64,000 bases of DNA from Purshia tridentata (lineage: Eukaryota > Streptophyta > Magnoliopsida > Rosales > Rosaceae), in assembly GCA_003254885.1 (NCBI GenBank), contig QANT01007044.1, positions 1-64,000 on the forward strand, in the 5' to 3' direction. Below, piece after piece: positions 24,954 to 39,900 of this stretch; within the stretch, counting starts at the first letter, position 1; every line of letters begins with the position of its first letter. Both the position numbers and the translations under genes were made by a program. The notes under the pieces are model-generated. The model was given only the letters and a program-made list of their open reading frames with translations, had not been told where the DNA came from and did not search any database.

Positions 24954-26847
24954 AGTTTTGGATGTATAGGAATCTGTAACAGTCATATATCTTTCAGGGA
25001 ATTGTAGTTGAGTTGTGTTTCTTGGGGAAATACCGAAATAGTGTTGGTGTAAGATTACGTTTCGGAGTCCTGCATGAACTGTATTTTAGTAATTCTAACA
25101 AAATTCTGCCGCAGAGCTTTATATTTCACTTTGTCACTTTAGCATTAATGCATCAAAGCATCAAATTCATATGGTTTATATGCAAATAAAAAATAGTTGA
25201 AAAAGAGGAAAGAAAAAAAAAGTACTGATCTGCTAAAAGTTGACAAGTCACATTAATTACGCAGACAGACTATCAAACTTTGAGTGTGAATCAAATCATA
25301 TAAACCATTGAATTTATGTTACATAGTTAAGATTAAAACAAGCATAAGTACATAATCCAATTCCATCAAGTATATGATTATCTAATGTAATCACCAAAAG
25401 GATGTTGATAATTAGAATTAGAGGAATTATAGAGAATGATTGCTTCTTAGGCCTTTTTTTGGTGTACGTGTACAAAAATAACACATCTATGATGACGTTA
25501 GTAATTTTGTTTTATTGCTCATTGTAATTTAATCTTTAGTTATGAAAATATTGAGAGTTTTAACCTTTTTTCTTGCCCCATTTAGCCAAAGAAAAAATAA
25601 AGTCTCTCCACCTCCAATAGCCAATAGGTTGAACCAAAAGCCTTTTATTTATTTAAGGGGAAATGTCACTCCTTGGTCCTCTTAAGAGTTGTATTTTTAG
25701 TTGGAATTGACTACCCCAAATGGCTGAACTAGAGAGCCACTAGCCTCTGCATTATTCTAAAGTATTTTTCAATTATATTTTAGAAAAATAAATTTCATGC
25801 TTAATTATCAGTTAAAAACAAATCAATCACAGAGCTGCAATAGAAAAAAGGAAAAAAAAAAATCAATCATAGAGCTAGTTCATATCTAATTAAAATAAGT
25901 TTGGATATATACACACACAAAAATCAGTTTTGATATTTAGCAATTTAATCTAAACTATAATGAAATAGAAATTAAATTCAATTAAGCTTATGTGGCTCAT
26001 AAAATTTTAATTTTATAAGTGGTTTGGATTTTGGAAGAACGATGTATCCTAAGTTTGATAGTTCACGTACTTTATTTTATATGGGATCGATTATGAAATT
26101 TAACTTAACAAAGATTTGCCCAAAGTCCGATTCTTCCTTTCATTCTCTTTTCGTTTTTTTTGAAAAAAAAACTTCCATACTTTATTCACAAATTAGAAAA
26201 ACTGGAACAAAAATTGTCAAAAGCAAATCCACGAAGAACATACGAATTTTGAAGAAAATATTGAATCTTTTATTAAGATATATATACATCTAGTTTGAAA
26301 TGTTCTTTTAAGGGATAAATTTTAAACAACTGTGACGGACATTGAATAATCACCGTTGGATAAAATGTGTATTCTCCTAAATGGATAACTCATCACCAAT
26401 GAAATTTAACTTAACAAAGATTTGCCCAAAGTCAGATTCTTCCTTTCATTCTCTTTTCGTTTTTTTTGAAAAAAAAAACTTCCATACTTTATTTACAAAT
26501 TAGAAAAACTGCAACAAAAATTGTCAAAAGCAAATCCATGAAGAACATACGGATTTTGAAGAAAATATTGAATCTTTTATTAAGATATATATACATCTAG
26601 TCTGAAATGTTCTCTTAAGGGATAAATTTTAAACAACTATGACGGACATTGAATAATCACCGTTAGATTAAATGTGTATTCTCCTAAATGGATAACTCAT
26701 CACCTCATTTTACTTTATCCAATAATTTAATGTAATAAGAGTTTACAGTTACTCAAAATTTAACCCTAGGAAAACGAGACTGTACATCTAAATATTTATT
26801 CTAGAAAACAAGAGAAACCAAAGATTTTTTTTTTTTCCATGCCATGA
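24954..26847. other. Spacer between PAP-C and PAP-D
   Basis: AT-rich, with no gene visible. Its main content is the 306-bp tandem duplication at 26093-26704. The 140 bases before 26848 are the 3' flank of PAP-D. Confidence 0.5.
26093..26704. repeat. Tandem duplication, 2 x 306 bp
   Basis: The block starting ATGAAATTTAACTTAACAAAG and ending GGATAACTCATCACC is repeated head to tail with a period of 306 bp and only a few single-base and homopolymer differences, so it is a fairly recent event. It is non-coding and lies between two phosphatase genes. Confidence 0.9.
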
Positions 26848-29800
26848 TCATGGTTGAGCACTTGTGGAATCATCGACAGGATGATAGTGTCTATTGAAAA
26901 ACCACAGAGAATCGGCTTCCACTGCAACTCCATCATCGTTACGGTGCCAACTATAGTAAGCATGGGTTCTATTCTTGATGTCAAAAATGGCATGACCAAA
27001 ACTGGCCTCTCTAAAAGCTGAGTAAGCTGGCTGTGGCTCTGTCATACTGCACCATACAAAAATCGAATTACAATGGCAGAAAAAACTCAAGATCTTATAA
27101 ATTGTGATGCAAGACTTTACATTTTTTTGATGTGGATTATACTCTTAGCAAAAAAGGAAAAATCAAAGATTACATATGCAATGCAAACTATAATACTAAA
27201 GTGATATATATACTTACTCGTTTGCTAGGCCTTCAATATTTCCTCCATCACCAATGGTAATGTACACAGGTGCAGATTGATCTTTGGCAGCAGTGCACTT
27301 ACCATTTACAAGGTTATATGCAACATTGGATACACGTTCCTGTGATACATACAACTTATCAAAAAGGAAGATAAATACAGTTTTGTTCTATATATACAGA
27401 CATCAGCATTTCTGATAAATGCTTTTCATCAAAAAGGTTACTGTATTTTATTAAAAATTAACATGTTAGAGACTTTGAGGCAAAGAGGGACTAATTTGTT
27501 AGAGGTAATGTCTTTTTCTATGCATATAGAAGCTGACCAAATAATTGGGAAACTAGTGAATTTAGACTATATCGAGCACTTACAGATCGTTCGTAGGCAT
27601 GGACATGACCAGCAAATACCACGTCGACTTTGTGCTGCACGAACCAGGGCTCGAACATCACTCTCATGCTTTCTCCTTCCATATAGTGATAGTTGTAGCT
27701 ATTGTACCATGGGGAATGCACTAAAACAATCAGCCATGGTGTCTCAGTCCTGTTAACTTTTGGTAGCTCCTTCTCAAGCCATACGTACTGAGGAGTGTAT
27801 TTACCTAGAGAGATAGGAAACGAGATGTTAAATGCAGCTGTTGTAGCACTCAGTTTACCAAAGACATGTTGTACAGATGATAATCTTCACCACCAAGTTA
27901 GAAAGGACATAAGAAATTTATACTCAGTGTGCATGATCATTTGGGACTAAAAATTTCTTCTTTAAAATACACTCATTAGAAAAAAAACCTCACTAGCTAA
28001 GTCATTGCAAATTTGATCAAGCAATCAGTATTAATGTTTTTAAATAATGTCATTTGCAGAGAGATAGTAATAAACTTTCATTTACGGTACACCAATGTCA
28101 AATGCCATGAACAAGAGGTACCTATTTCAACTTGACGGGGCATTCCAACACTCAAATCACCAAATAAAAACAGTATAATAAGCAAAACAGGTCCTAATTT
28201 AACAAATGCAAGGAGTATCAAGTTATGCCATGGTCGGTTTAATTCACAATGGCAGTTTTGATAAATTTATAGATGCCATATCTATGCATTAGACGTTCAG
28301 AAAGATTTAATTTTTTTGAACTGCTAGATTTTTCCTTTCTTTTGTGACAGTCATCTTAATGTAGTAAGCAAACAATATACACATACCAAAAGCTGAATAT
28401 GAAGACAAGACTATGATGTGCGCCGAAGCTCTCTTGATTGAGTACCAAAAGGGGGCAGTACTTCCTGATGCTTTATATGGGACATTATACCGGTGACGGA
28501 AAGGCTTAAAAGGTTTGGTTTCACCCTGCAACAAGAGTACCACACTTCTATTAGAAAAGTACTTCGTCCAATGACCTTTTGGGACTTGGAAATTATGCAT
28601 ATACAAAATATGCAGAAAATTCTGGGATAAATTTCATAACATGGAAGAGTAGAACTGTAAATGAAGTAACAACAATGTCACCATGATTGAGGAATATGCT
28701 ACATTTATACATTCAAAGTTTATTAGCTATTATAAAGAGTGGTATTTGTCTACCATTCAAACACCAAATGAGCTAGAATTCATCTCAGAAAAAATTTAAC
28801 AAATGGTCTTATCTAAGACAAGAAATGACAAATGAGAGCATAAGATTACTTTCTAGAGCAACATAATGTTTTATGAGATACTTACGATTTCTGGGGCATA
28901 ATCAATCTCATGATTTCCTGCAGTCCATATCCAAGGTTGATAAGCAGCACTTCTCTCAATAAATCTTCCCCATGAATCCCACTTTGTATTATCATGATTT
29001 GGGTAGTGATCTGCATAAGCGAGGTCCCCAACAAACAGCACTGTTTGTCCTTTCAGTGAGTTTAATTGGTAATGAGTGAGTGTCTTATTTGAATCGAAGG
29101 TCTGACCAAGATCCCCTGCAAATGATATACCAATGGTAAGTGGTATTTAGATTTAAACAAATACACTATTGTCCTTTTGGATCAATTTACATTGCACCAA
29201 CCCATAACCTTGTAATCAAATCAATCAGGAGAAAAACTTGCACAAAACGGACTACACCTCATTGGCAATGTGCCAAGTCGAGTGAACTTACCAAAGTTTT
29301 TCTCCAAACCAACAGCTTAAAAATATGAAATTACATGTGAATCACAATGCCAAAAGTTACCCATGAGACCAAATGTGTAAGGAGCGTCTGGCCCAACTTC
29401 AGGAGGAGTGACAAACCAGAACTGTCTCTTAGAGTGGGCAAGTCCAACCTCATAGTAATATTTGGTATTGTACTGCCCAAAAATACACATGATCTGATCA
29501 GTATATAATTTACAAATGGCCAAATTCTATTAGTTTCAATTGTGCTAATTTTGTCCGTATAGTTTCTTAAAGGTTGCAATTTGACGGCACATACTTAATT
29601 CCTATGTCACATGCCTAAAATAATTTCACCTATGCGCTTTACTTGCTATTTTTGTTGAACAAAGTTGAAAAAATTAAGAATGTATCATCGAATTGCAACC
29701 ATTAAGAAACTAAATTAAAGGAATAAAAGTAGCACAACTAAAGTGGAACTTGGCCCAAACTACATGGACCGAAAATGTAATTTGGCCAGTTAGGCAAATA

Positions 29801-30465
29801 CCTAGACTGCATTCATCATTGCAATCAAAAGAGTCCTAAAAACCAAAACAGATTCAGCAAAATGAGGCAAAACACAAAAGCATATTCAAATTTGTACCTT
29901 CAAATTTCTGATGGTGCAGTGGTGAATGTAACCCGAAGAGTAGTCGTGGAATTTATAGGTTTTAGCTTTGCCATGAGACTTCGTCTTTTTCTTGGAATTT
30001 TCACTCCAGTAATGCACTGTGCTGGAACCTGGTTCATCGGGAGTGACCCATGACACAATCACTGCCTTTCCCAGTTGGTCTCCTTGTGTTATATGAACCT
30101 TAAATAAAAAACACACACATATCATAAAACGAAACAAAATAAAAAATTGAAAAATTCGATATTACACGCCTATTATCAAATCTATGATCAAGAAGAAAAG
30201 CACAATTATGAATAAAGAATAAAGAATACATTAAAAGAGAATAAAACTAGTCCTACAACATTTATCAACCACATACTTGTTGAGGTGCATTATAACCAGG
30301 AGGGAGTTGAAAGACATCACTTTCATGTGGCATATCATCACTATTCACAACTCTCCTCACGAAAGTGCTTGTTTTACCTCCATTACACACTAATGCCAAG
30401 TTCAAAACCAAACCCAATACTACAGCAATAGCTGAACCTAAACCTAGAACACCCATTTTGGTCAT
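26848..30465 (-). CDS. Purple acid phosphatase PAP-D, PAP10/12 type
   Basis: Eight exons: 30465-30277, 30095-29898, 29472-29361, 29115-28886, 28525-28387, 27804-27584, 27339-27218 and 27046-26848 (1410 nt, 469 aa). Internal exon lengths equal those of the other three copies. Motifs are intact: [15 protein letters not shown] (Ala for Ser, but the ligands Asp and Tyr are kept), GNHEIDY, HSPWYN and GHVHAYER. The signal-peptide exon is the shortest of the four (63 codons). Intron 2 is longer than in PAP-C because of a 277-bp inverted-repeat insertion. This copy is expected to be active and secreted. Confidence 0.95.
29518..29794. mobile_element. MITE-like insertion in intron 2 of PAP-D
   Basis: The element starts GGCCAAATT and has AATTTGGCC near its right end, with an internal 22-bp inverted repeat (29560-29581 against 29691-29712, one mismatch). 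It is flanked by CAAAT at 29513-29517 and 29795-29799. Removing the insert plus one CAAAT restores TTTACAAATACCTAGACTGC, which lines up with TTTACAGATACTTAAGACTGC in the same intron of PAP-C. It has no coding capacity. The superfamily is uncertain. Confidence 0.65.
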
Positions 30466-30612
30466 GTATTATCCAGATCACTATATCTCAAACCCTACTA
30501 AACCCACACACATCCCATTGATCGAGCTCACTACACTCATTTCTTTAATATATGCATGAAAAAAAATAAATAATAATTAATTAACACAGAGAAAATGTAC
30601 ATGAAATGCGGG

Positions 30613-30620
30613 GAATATTC
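30613..30620. promoter_or_regulatory. P1BS-type element (GAATATTC) upstream of PAP-D
   Basis: Matches GNATATNC, 148 bp upstream of the start codon, in the same GCGGGGAATATTCAGAGCTC context as PAP-A. Confidence 0.65.
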
Positions 30621-31009
30621 AGAGCTCTATAGAAATATACCTGTTGTAATTGGTAAAAGATTAGATTTTCATGGATTTTCTGTAACAGTTAGCTTTGAAA
30701 ATTCAAATTTAGTTGTGAGAAAATTGCGGTGGTGCAAAGTTGGACTTTGGAGTCAAACATGGGTTATGAAGAATAAAAGAGTGCAACAAAGTGCAAAGCA
30801 CACAACCCATTGAGAATGTAAATTACACTGAAAAATAGAGAGATAAAAGGCAAAAGTAAATAGACAAATTTTACAATGTCACACCCAAAATAATGCCTTT
30901 GTTTATTTTCTATTGCTTGTTTTGGCAGTGGCCTTTTGGGCTGGGCTAGTCCAGGCCACACTTATTTAGATTTATTTTTATTTTTATATAATATTATGAA
31001 TACAGTATC

Positions 31010-31171
31010 TCTTAGATTGGAGGTGCTATTGTTGTTGGCTGCAACTAAAACAAAAACATTCTTTGGGTCTTTTTCGGCTCTTGAGGTGGAGCTTATGGCG
31101 GGAGTTTTTGGTTTGCAATTGGCGCAGGATCTACAGCTTCCGCATATTATCTCAACCTTTAAAAGCAAATA
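31010..31171 (+). pseudogene. LINE RNase H domain fragment
   Basis: The reading frame around 31072-31150 gives FSALEVELMAGVFGLQLAQD, the A..E..A...GL..A pattern of the RNase H-like domain found at the end of plant LINE ORF2. The frame stops at 31171 and nothing of the reverse transcriptase is seen nearby, so this is a small broken piece. Confidence 0.45.
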
Positions 31172-31859
31172 ATGGTTTAAAAACAAAAAGAATTAAAGGA
31201 TAAATTGAGATATTAAATTGGAAGAATCAAATTATAAGAATACAATTTGAAAAGTGGCAATAGAGCCTCCCCTTAAATTTATGACATATTGTTTTGTTCT
31301 AAAAGTTCAACATGATTGCCATTTTCAACTTAGTAATCTCTGCTATTTGGATGCCCTATGATAGCAAATTACTAATACGATCACAAAATCTCCCCAAGAG
31401 AATCATTATTAGAACCTACCCAACCATTCCTTCCAAACTTTCTTAAAACTAAATCCAAATGTAGCATACCAACAAGAAATTTTTGTTCTTTATTAAATAA
31501 ATTCCATAAATTGAGCACATCATTTGATTGGTAGCTTCCACGCCATATACAGATTGTTCGCCATACTTGATGATAGCTCACCCCAACCCAAATGAAACAA
31601 ATCAGCCTAAGTGCCTAACAGTTTATGACCTAATTAATTCATCAAGTACATTAAATGAAATTTGCATGAACAATTATTTATCAATTATTAATGTACAAGC
31701 TCCATATGAAATTCACACGTGTGAATGATTGTGGGTACACATGAGTCAGTTTCTTGTGGGCCCCACACACATTAAGCACGCGTGAATAATTATTGTCGAA
31801 AATAAACCAATCTTTTTTTTTGATCCAGGCTATTCTGATTATCATTTGTTGCTGAGTTG

Positions 31860-32345
31860 ACTACCTTCTCACTTTTTCCTCCCTCCCTCAACCCACCCAA
31901 CCCTGCCACTGGCGCGACCCACCCCCCTCTCTCTCTCTCTCTCTTTTGTGCGATCTCATCTCCACCCAACCCAGTCACCGCGCGACCCCACCCCCACCCA
32001 ACCCAGCTACCGCGCGACTCCACCCCAGCCACCACCTCTCTTCAAACCCATTCGGTAGCATGTTGTCGAAAAATACAAAAAGGTTTGTCAACTTATGATT
32101 GAATATAAGTAATATATACGGTAGAATACCTCAATTCAGTGGTTGCTTATCGAAAACACTGTCTACGTTCGACAATAGGGTGCTGAATAATCACCAAAAT
32201 TTCAACACACCAATGTCGAAAAGTTTCTAAACATGCGAAAATGTAGTGGGGTCGTGCCGGTGGCTGGGTTGGGTGGGGTGGGGTGGTGCGACAGCTGAGT
32301 GAGGTTGCGCTGGCGTCTGGGTGGGGTGGGTGGTCCGGTGAGGGA
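31860..32345. repeat. Imperfect inverted repeat of C-rich and G-rich arms
   Basis: The left arm (31860-32045, C-rich) and the reverse complement of the right arm (32240-32345) share phrases such as CCTCCxTCCCTCA, CCACCCAACCCAG and ACCG.x.CGAC. Around and between them TGTCGAAAA-like words recur (about 31795, 32063 and 32213). This may be a foldback-type element; the ends are not defined. Confidence 0.35.
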
Positions 32346-32603
32346 AGGAGGAAGAGAAAAAAAAAATTTTTTTTACTAGAGCTTCAAAAAGGGAAAAAAG
32401 AAAAGAAGAAAAAAATGAGAGGGTGATCCACTCAACAGCAAAGAGTGGTAGGAATAGACCGGGCCGTTTTCTTTTCTTGTTATTTTCTCCGACTAGACGA
32501 CAAACAAAGCAAGGCCCGACCCAATCCTCAGTCATAATCCAGAACCAACAAGCAACAGCATCAACAAACCAACTACCATTCAACCCCAACACTCCACACC
32601 CGC

Positions 32604-32609
32604 CACGTG
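32604..32609. promoter_or_regulatory. G-box/ABRE core (CACGTG) upstream of the RD19-type gene
   Basis: CACGTG in the context GCCACGTGCC, 268 bp upstream of the start codon. RD19 genes are known to respond to drought, and ACGTG cores bind bZIP factors of the ABF/AREB type. The site is seen; its function is inferred. Confidence 0.4.
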
Positions 32610-32876
32610 CCCTCTCCCCATTGGTCCGCCCATTACCTACCCTCGTAAGCAAAGCCGCCCAAACTATCCCCTACCTCCCACCCTCAAAACTCGCGCTCTC
32701 CAAAACAATTCCACCCGTCAATAACACCAATCAACTATAGGACCCACGTATCCACAGCCCAGATATCTTCTTTTTCTAAACCTGTCCGCAGGGGATTTTA
32801 CACTTCCGAGGTCCTCGGCGACTTTAAAAGTTGAAGCTTTGCGAACTCAGAGAGCTACCAATCGGCCTCTGCGAAA

Positions 32877-35237
<2,361 letters not shown>

Positions 35238-35659
35238 GGTTCAACCCTAATTTATAATTCTGTTGTGTGCATGTATATACAGGTGTATGGCATTTATTGG
35301 GCAACTCCATTGTAGACTGTCAACTCTCAAAATCTCCCAAAAACTTGTGACTAAACAGAATACCCATGTATTTATTCTTTGGGGTTTGCCCGAACAGCTT
35401 AAATGTCACTTTTATATTGTTCTAATGCAAGTTATTCGAACTTTATATGAAGGGGCGTACTTTTCTTATCTTAAAAGCATTGAAAAGCTATAGAAAAGCT
35501 AAAGGGTAAAACTCTAATTAAATTAAAGGATCCATATCCATTCCAGGTTTGATTTTTAGCAGTGTACCATAAATTGGCTGGTCAAATACAAAACTCAATG
35601 AGCTCAGAATTGTTGGTATGGTGGCATGGTTCTTATGATAATGCTGTCCGGGATGGGGG

Positions 35660-36420
35660 GACAACAACGGTCTCCTACAGCACTTGTGGAGGCTGCGATG
35701 GATTATTATGTGGAATGTAGAGATACTAAAGCTAGAATTCGTCATATGTGGCGTCCACCAGCCTGCAACAATTATAATGAGGAGCAGTTGGAGAGTTGGG
35801 TCATTGAAGGATCTTTTGCTAACTATTCAACCGTCTTCAAATGAGGAGGAGCAGTGTTTCTTTGCGTATCTATGATGGGCAATTTGGAATGCCCGTAATA
35901 ATTGGTTTTTTAGTAATACAATGGCTAGTGCAGGTCAGATTTTTCATAGAATGGAACTCTATGCAGCACAGTTCGCTGTTCCGCGGGAGGTGGTGTTATG
36001 GGATCCTCCTCCAGCTGGTTATGTCAAGGTTAACATCGATGGTGCTTGCAATATGAGCAGCAGCAGTCGAGATTCGGGGCTGGTTATTCGAGATGAGGGT
36101 GGTGGATGAGGGTGGTGGTTTCTTAGCAACCCATGCCAAACATGACGGAGTTGCTAGCAACGTTTGAAGGTCTGAAATTTGCCAAAGAATTGGGGTATGT
36201 TGCTGTTGTGCTCGAGTCCGATGCCCAGGATGTTGTGGCTGATGTGCAATCCCTCATGCCTTTATGCTTTCTTTGTCGGAACGCTAATCATGTTGCTCAT
36301 CATATAGCCAAATTTGGTCTTACTACCGGTGATGTTATATCTTGGATTAGAAGGAACCTAGCTGGCTCTCTTCTTTTCTAGTTGATGATGCATCTGCTAC
36401 TTTGGTTGAATTGAAGTAAA
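35660..36420 (+). pseudogene. Truncated LINE: 3' end of ORF2 with RNase H domain
   Basis: In several frames of the plus strand one sees the typical order at the end of a plant LINE: a WAIWNARNNWFF motif (35876-35912), WDPPPAGYVKVNIDGAC with VIRDEGG (35999-36106), a gap, then LLATFEGLKFAKELG, VVLESDAQDVV and the terminal N.VAHHIAKFGL (36148-36330). The stop codon TAG at 36379-36381 ends the last frame. At least one stop and one frame change break it and the reverse transcriptase is missing, so it is a 5'-truncated, decayed copy. Confidence 0.75.
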
Positions 36421-36904
36421 GTCCCAATTTCCAAATAAAAAGCAAAGAAAAAGTATCATAGGAAGTGAAAAGGTGTGCATGCAGGTTAGAATGGCGTTAT
36501 ATAACATCACCATATTATCCTTACCTTAAATTAATTATTAAAATTGTATAGAGTAACAAGAGTTGACATTTTTTTATATGGGGATTGACAAAGAGAGTTT
36601 ATCTTCATAATAAAAATAGGTAATTAGAAAGATGATTAAATATTCTGATTATTACACAAGGCCACAACCGCCACTACATACTAATATGCTGGCCTAAAAA
36701 CTGCTTATTCCTTCCCATAATAAATAAACAAACATACTGAAGGAGTGATGCTCAATTTGAAAACCAACCGATAATATTCCCCCTACAAGGTGCATCACAA
36801 TTGACCTTGTACTGTCTAAATGAAAGAATCAACTTGAGTTCATCCCTATTCACACTCAACTTCATGTGGCTTAAACAGTGTCCCCCTATGACTCGATTAG
36901 GGCA

Positions 36905-39900
36905 TCACTCTTCTTCATCATCAAGCAATGCAAATGAGTATGGATAAAACTTGTAACCATCTCCCTCGTAGAACTTGTTTTGGAATTCCACCCAGTGAAG
37001 TCGAAGCGCATGAAGGAAAGCACTGAGAGTTTCCATTAGTAGTAAGACACCGACAGTGGCGCAAATGAAGACGATGATGCCCACTATGAGAATAACCACA
37101 TTGTTGAACCTGTGTGAGGTACAAAAAAAAATTTGTTTCATTTACAGATACCCAGTGAGACTGCTTAGGTAAATCTGACATTCAAATCCTCGGTCTTTTT
37201 TTTTTTTTTTTTTAAAGGAAACGAACTTCATTAAATTCAAATCCTCAGTGATAACTTCTTGGGTGTAGGTCATAATCCAGATGAGCAACATGAACCAAAT
37301 AGGAACGAAATGCATTTGATGCCCATTGGGTTATTCCTCTACATCCCAAGAGTCAACAAAAATTTGAATTTGAGGCCAACTCTAATTGGCTATTTTCTAT
37401 TTATTAGAGAGAAACAGAAATTTATTAAAAGAACTTTAATTGGCTATTAAGCAAAAGCAGCATAATTAATGAGTCAACATACCCCCAAGCCAATAGCAGA
37501 ACCTTGTCATAGAACACACTGGACAACTCTGAATGAGCAAGACTGAACAAAGTTCACAAAAAGACAGATGCACAATATTAGCATTAATTATTAAGATGGA
37601 TTTAAAAACTAACCATGTTGTTTTACCCAAATGCTCTATATAGAAACCAAGTCAGATTGATCAATTAATATAATGAGATATCTTGCCAGCGACAAGTCAT
37701 TAACTAAGAGGGAAAAGAATGTCCCAGTTAACAGCCACAGCCATAGGCATTGAAAAGGATTCCATTGTGTTGACTTTTTTACAAAAAATGGCATGCATGA
37801 TTCAACGATTTGGCAGTATGTTAAAATTGGATTTGGCAGACATAGATGCAATTATTTTTTACACACCAAAATCAATCAGTATAAGCACACATGCAGGAAT
37901 GAGCTAACATGTGCAGTCACGTACAAATACATATGTATACACATGCATGCATGCGGGAAGCTTGCTGAACCGATTGGCCTTGACATAAAAAAGTTTACCA
38001 AATGAGCCAAGATTGATAGAGTTCCAAGTTCCCGGAAACTACCTCAGGGCCCATAGACGAAGGTATGAAGCTGTATTTGAGACCGCTCCAAGTACAAATT
38101 CTATTGTGTGTATGAGTTGATGTACGAAAACTTCACTAAACTCAAACTCCTCATGATCATGGGCATCATGGTTTGAATTCACATGCAAGCTCTCCTCTGT
38201 GCTCTCAAGTCGAATGTAGGATTCCCCTTGGTGCCTCTGAAACAACAAAACCATCAGAAGCAGTAGAATAATATAAACAAGAAGGAACAAGTAATGATCA
38301 AAATGACTGAGGGGCTTAGTGAAATGATGTTTGGAAACATACCTCTTCATGTTGTTTCTTCAAAAGAAAAGGCTTCGGAAGCAGCATCCATGGTACAGAA
38401 ACAAAAGCCAATAATAGTAGCACAAGCTGGTAGAAGAACAAATGAAATATGAAGTATTCTCACATGTTTCTTACAAAAAAAAAAAAAATAAATAAATAAG
38501 AAAAAGACTGATATAGGGGATACCTGAATCGTTTTCTGACCACTGAAAAGCTGATTTTCACCAAGATCATCAGTAGGACTTAGGAACATGTATATCATTA
38601 CATGGTATAGATCAACTTTTGAACCAGTCCACCACTTCATAACAATGAGAACGGACAGGTAGCCAAATAGACTGTTTAAAAATATCAGCTGGGGTAGAAC
38701 CTGGAACCTGGATCAATGCAGCATATGAATCAATACAAGCTGACAAACTGGGTGAAAACCAAGTTATAGAAGCAACTGATGATACAACTATAGATGGAAG
38801 TATTCACAGTAAATAAGTGAATTATTCACATTTACACTGAATATATTTGTTGCCTTAGTTGCACAACTTACCAAACGTTCACACTATTTTGAAAGAACTT
38901 GGCATTGAAGAAACTTAATATAATTCCAAGGTTCATTTGGACCACCCCAAGAAGAATTGACATTTTCATCTTCAATGAGTTTAGGAATGGAAGCTCACTG
39001 CGGGATCCATGCCATACAGGATCCAGACCAAATGGGTAAGTGGGACGAACCTTAATCAAGCCAATTGTAGTAGCCTCACTGCAAAAAAAGAATTTCAATC
39101 GACTATTACAAACAATTCAAAACAAGGATACGGCAGAGAGATATATACATATCCAAAGTTTTAGAACATACCTGCACTCAAGATCGCGGCATGCATATGC
39201 TGAGTGACCAAACAGTTCAAATGGGACAGAGAAGAACTCATTATAGATCAAACCTGTGTAGATTGAGAAAATTGCCATCATCAAAATAACATAACGACCA
39301 CCAAAGGCCATCTCCATGATGTCTCCAAGCTTCTGTAAAACCAGAATTACTTTTGATTAGATTCTAACATGAAGACAAAAACGAAAAAATCTTGCTTCCT
39401 AGAAATAACCAACATGTGATAGGAAAAATGCTAAGAACCCACATACAACCGGAATTAAATTCCTCATGTCTTTTGGATGTCAAGTAACAAAGTGAAGTGG
39501 AAGGTAATCTCAGCAAATTAACAGCACTGGAAGTGTTCCGGCAAAAATACCCAACAAGGCTTCGACCTGGCCGTAAATAATCCCCTACATGTTCCTAATG
39601 TAATGCAACTAGCTCTCAAATTTGACAGTGCAAGCCTGATACAAGTGGACCTGAAACTGGCCACCACCCTCAATTTTGAAGTTCATCATGCTCTTGGGAA
39701 TCAAGCCCATCGGGATCCAACGAGCCTCAACACTGAGGTTTCCAATCTCAACCAGTGCTGGAGAAACTTCAATTTCTTCTCCAGGCTGATGTGCACTTTA
39801 CCAATCTCAACCAATATGGGAGATGTGACTCCAGCAAGTTTTTTATTTTTTTATTTTTATTGATCAAAATGGCAGGAACTTAATGTTTATAGTCATTTTA

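Larger units (their letters stand above)
31172..32876. other. Upstream region of the RD19-type protease, with C-rich and G-rich blocks
   Basis: No gene is visible. 31860-32045 is C-rich (including a CT run at 31927-31943 and two CCACCCAACCCAG..ACCGCGCGAC units about 32 bp apart). 32240-32345 is G-rich and reads as an imperfect inverted copy of the C-rich block. A CACGTG G-box/ABRE core lies at 32604-32609, 268 bp upstream of the protease start codon, in the normal range for a promoter element. Confidence 0.45.

Noticed and set aside
31381-31581. Minus-strand frame with RKFGRNGWVG, possible LINE piece
   Set aside because: The resemblance is weak and the orientation opposite to the RNase H piece nearby; not enough to call.
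32227-32652. 141-codon minus-strand frame over the G-rich block
   Set aside because: Pro/His/Thr-rich translation of C-rich repeat sequence without a recognisable domain.
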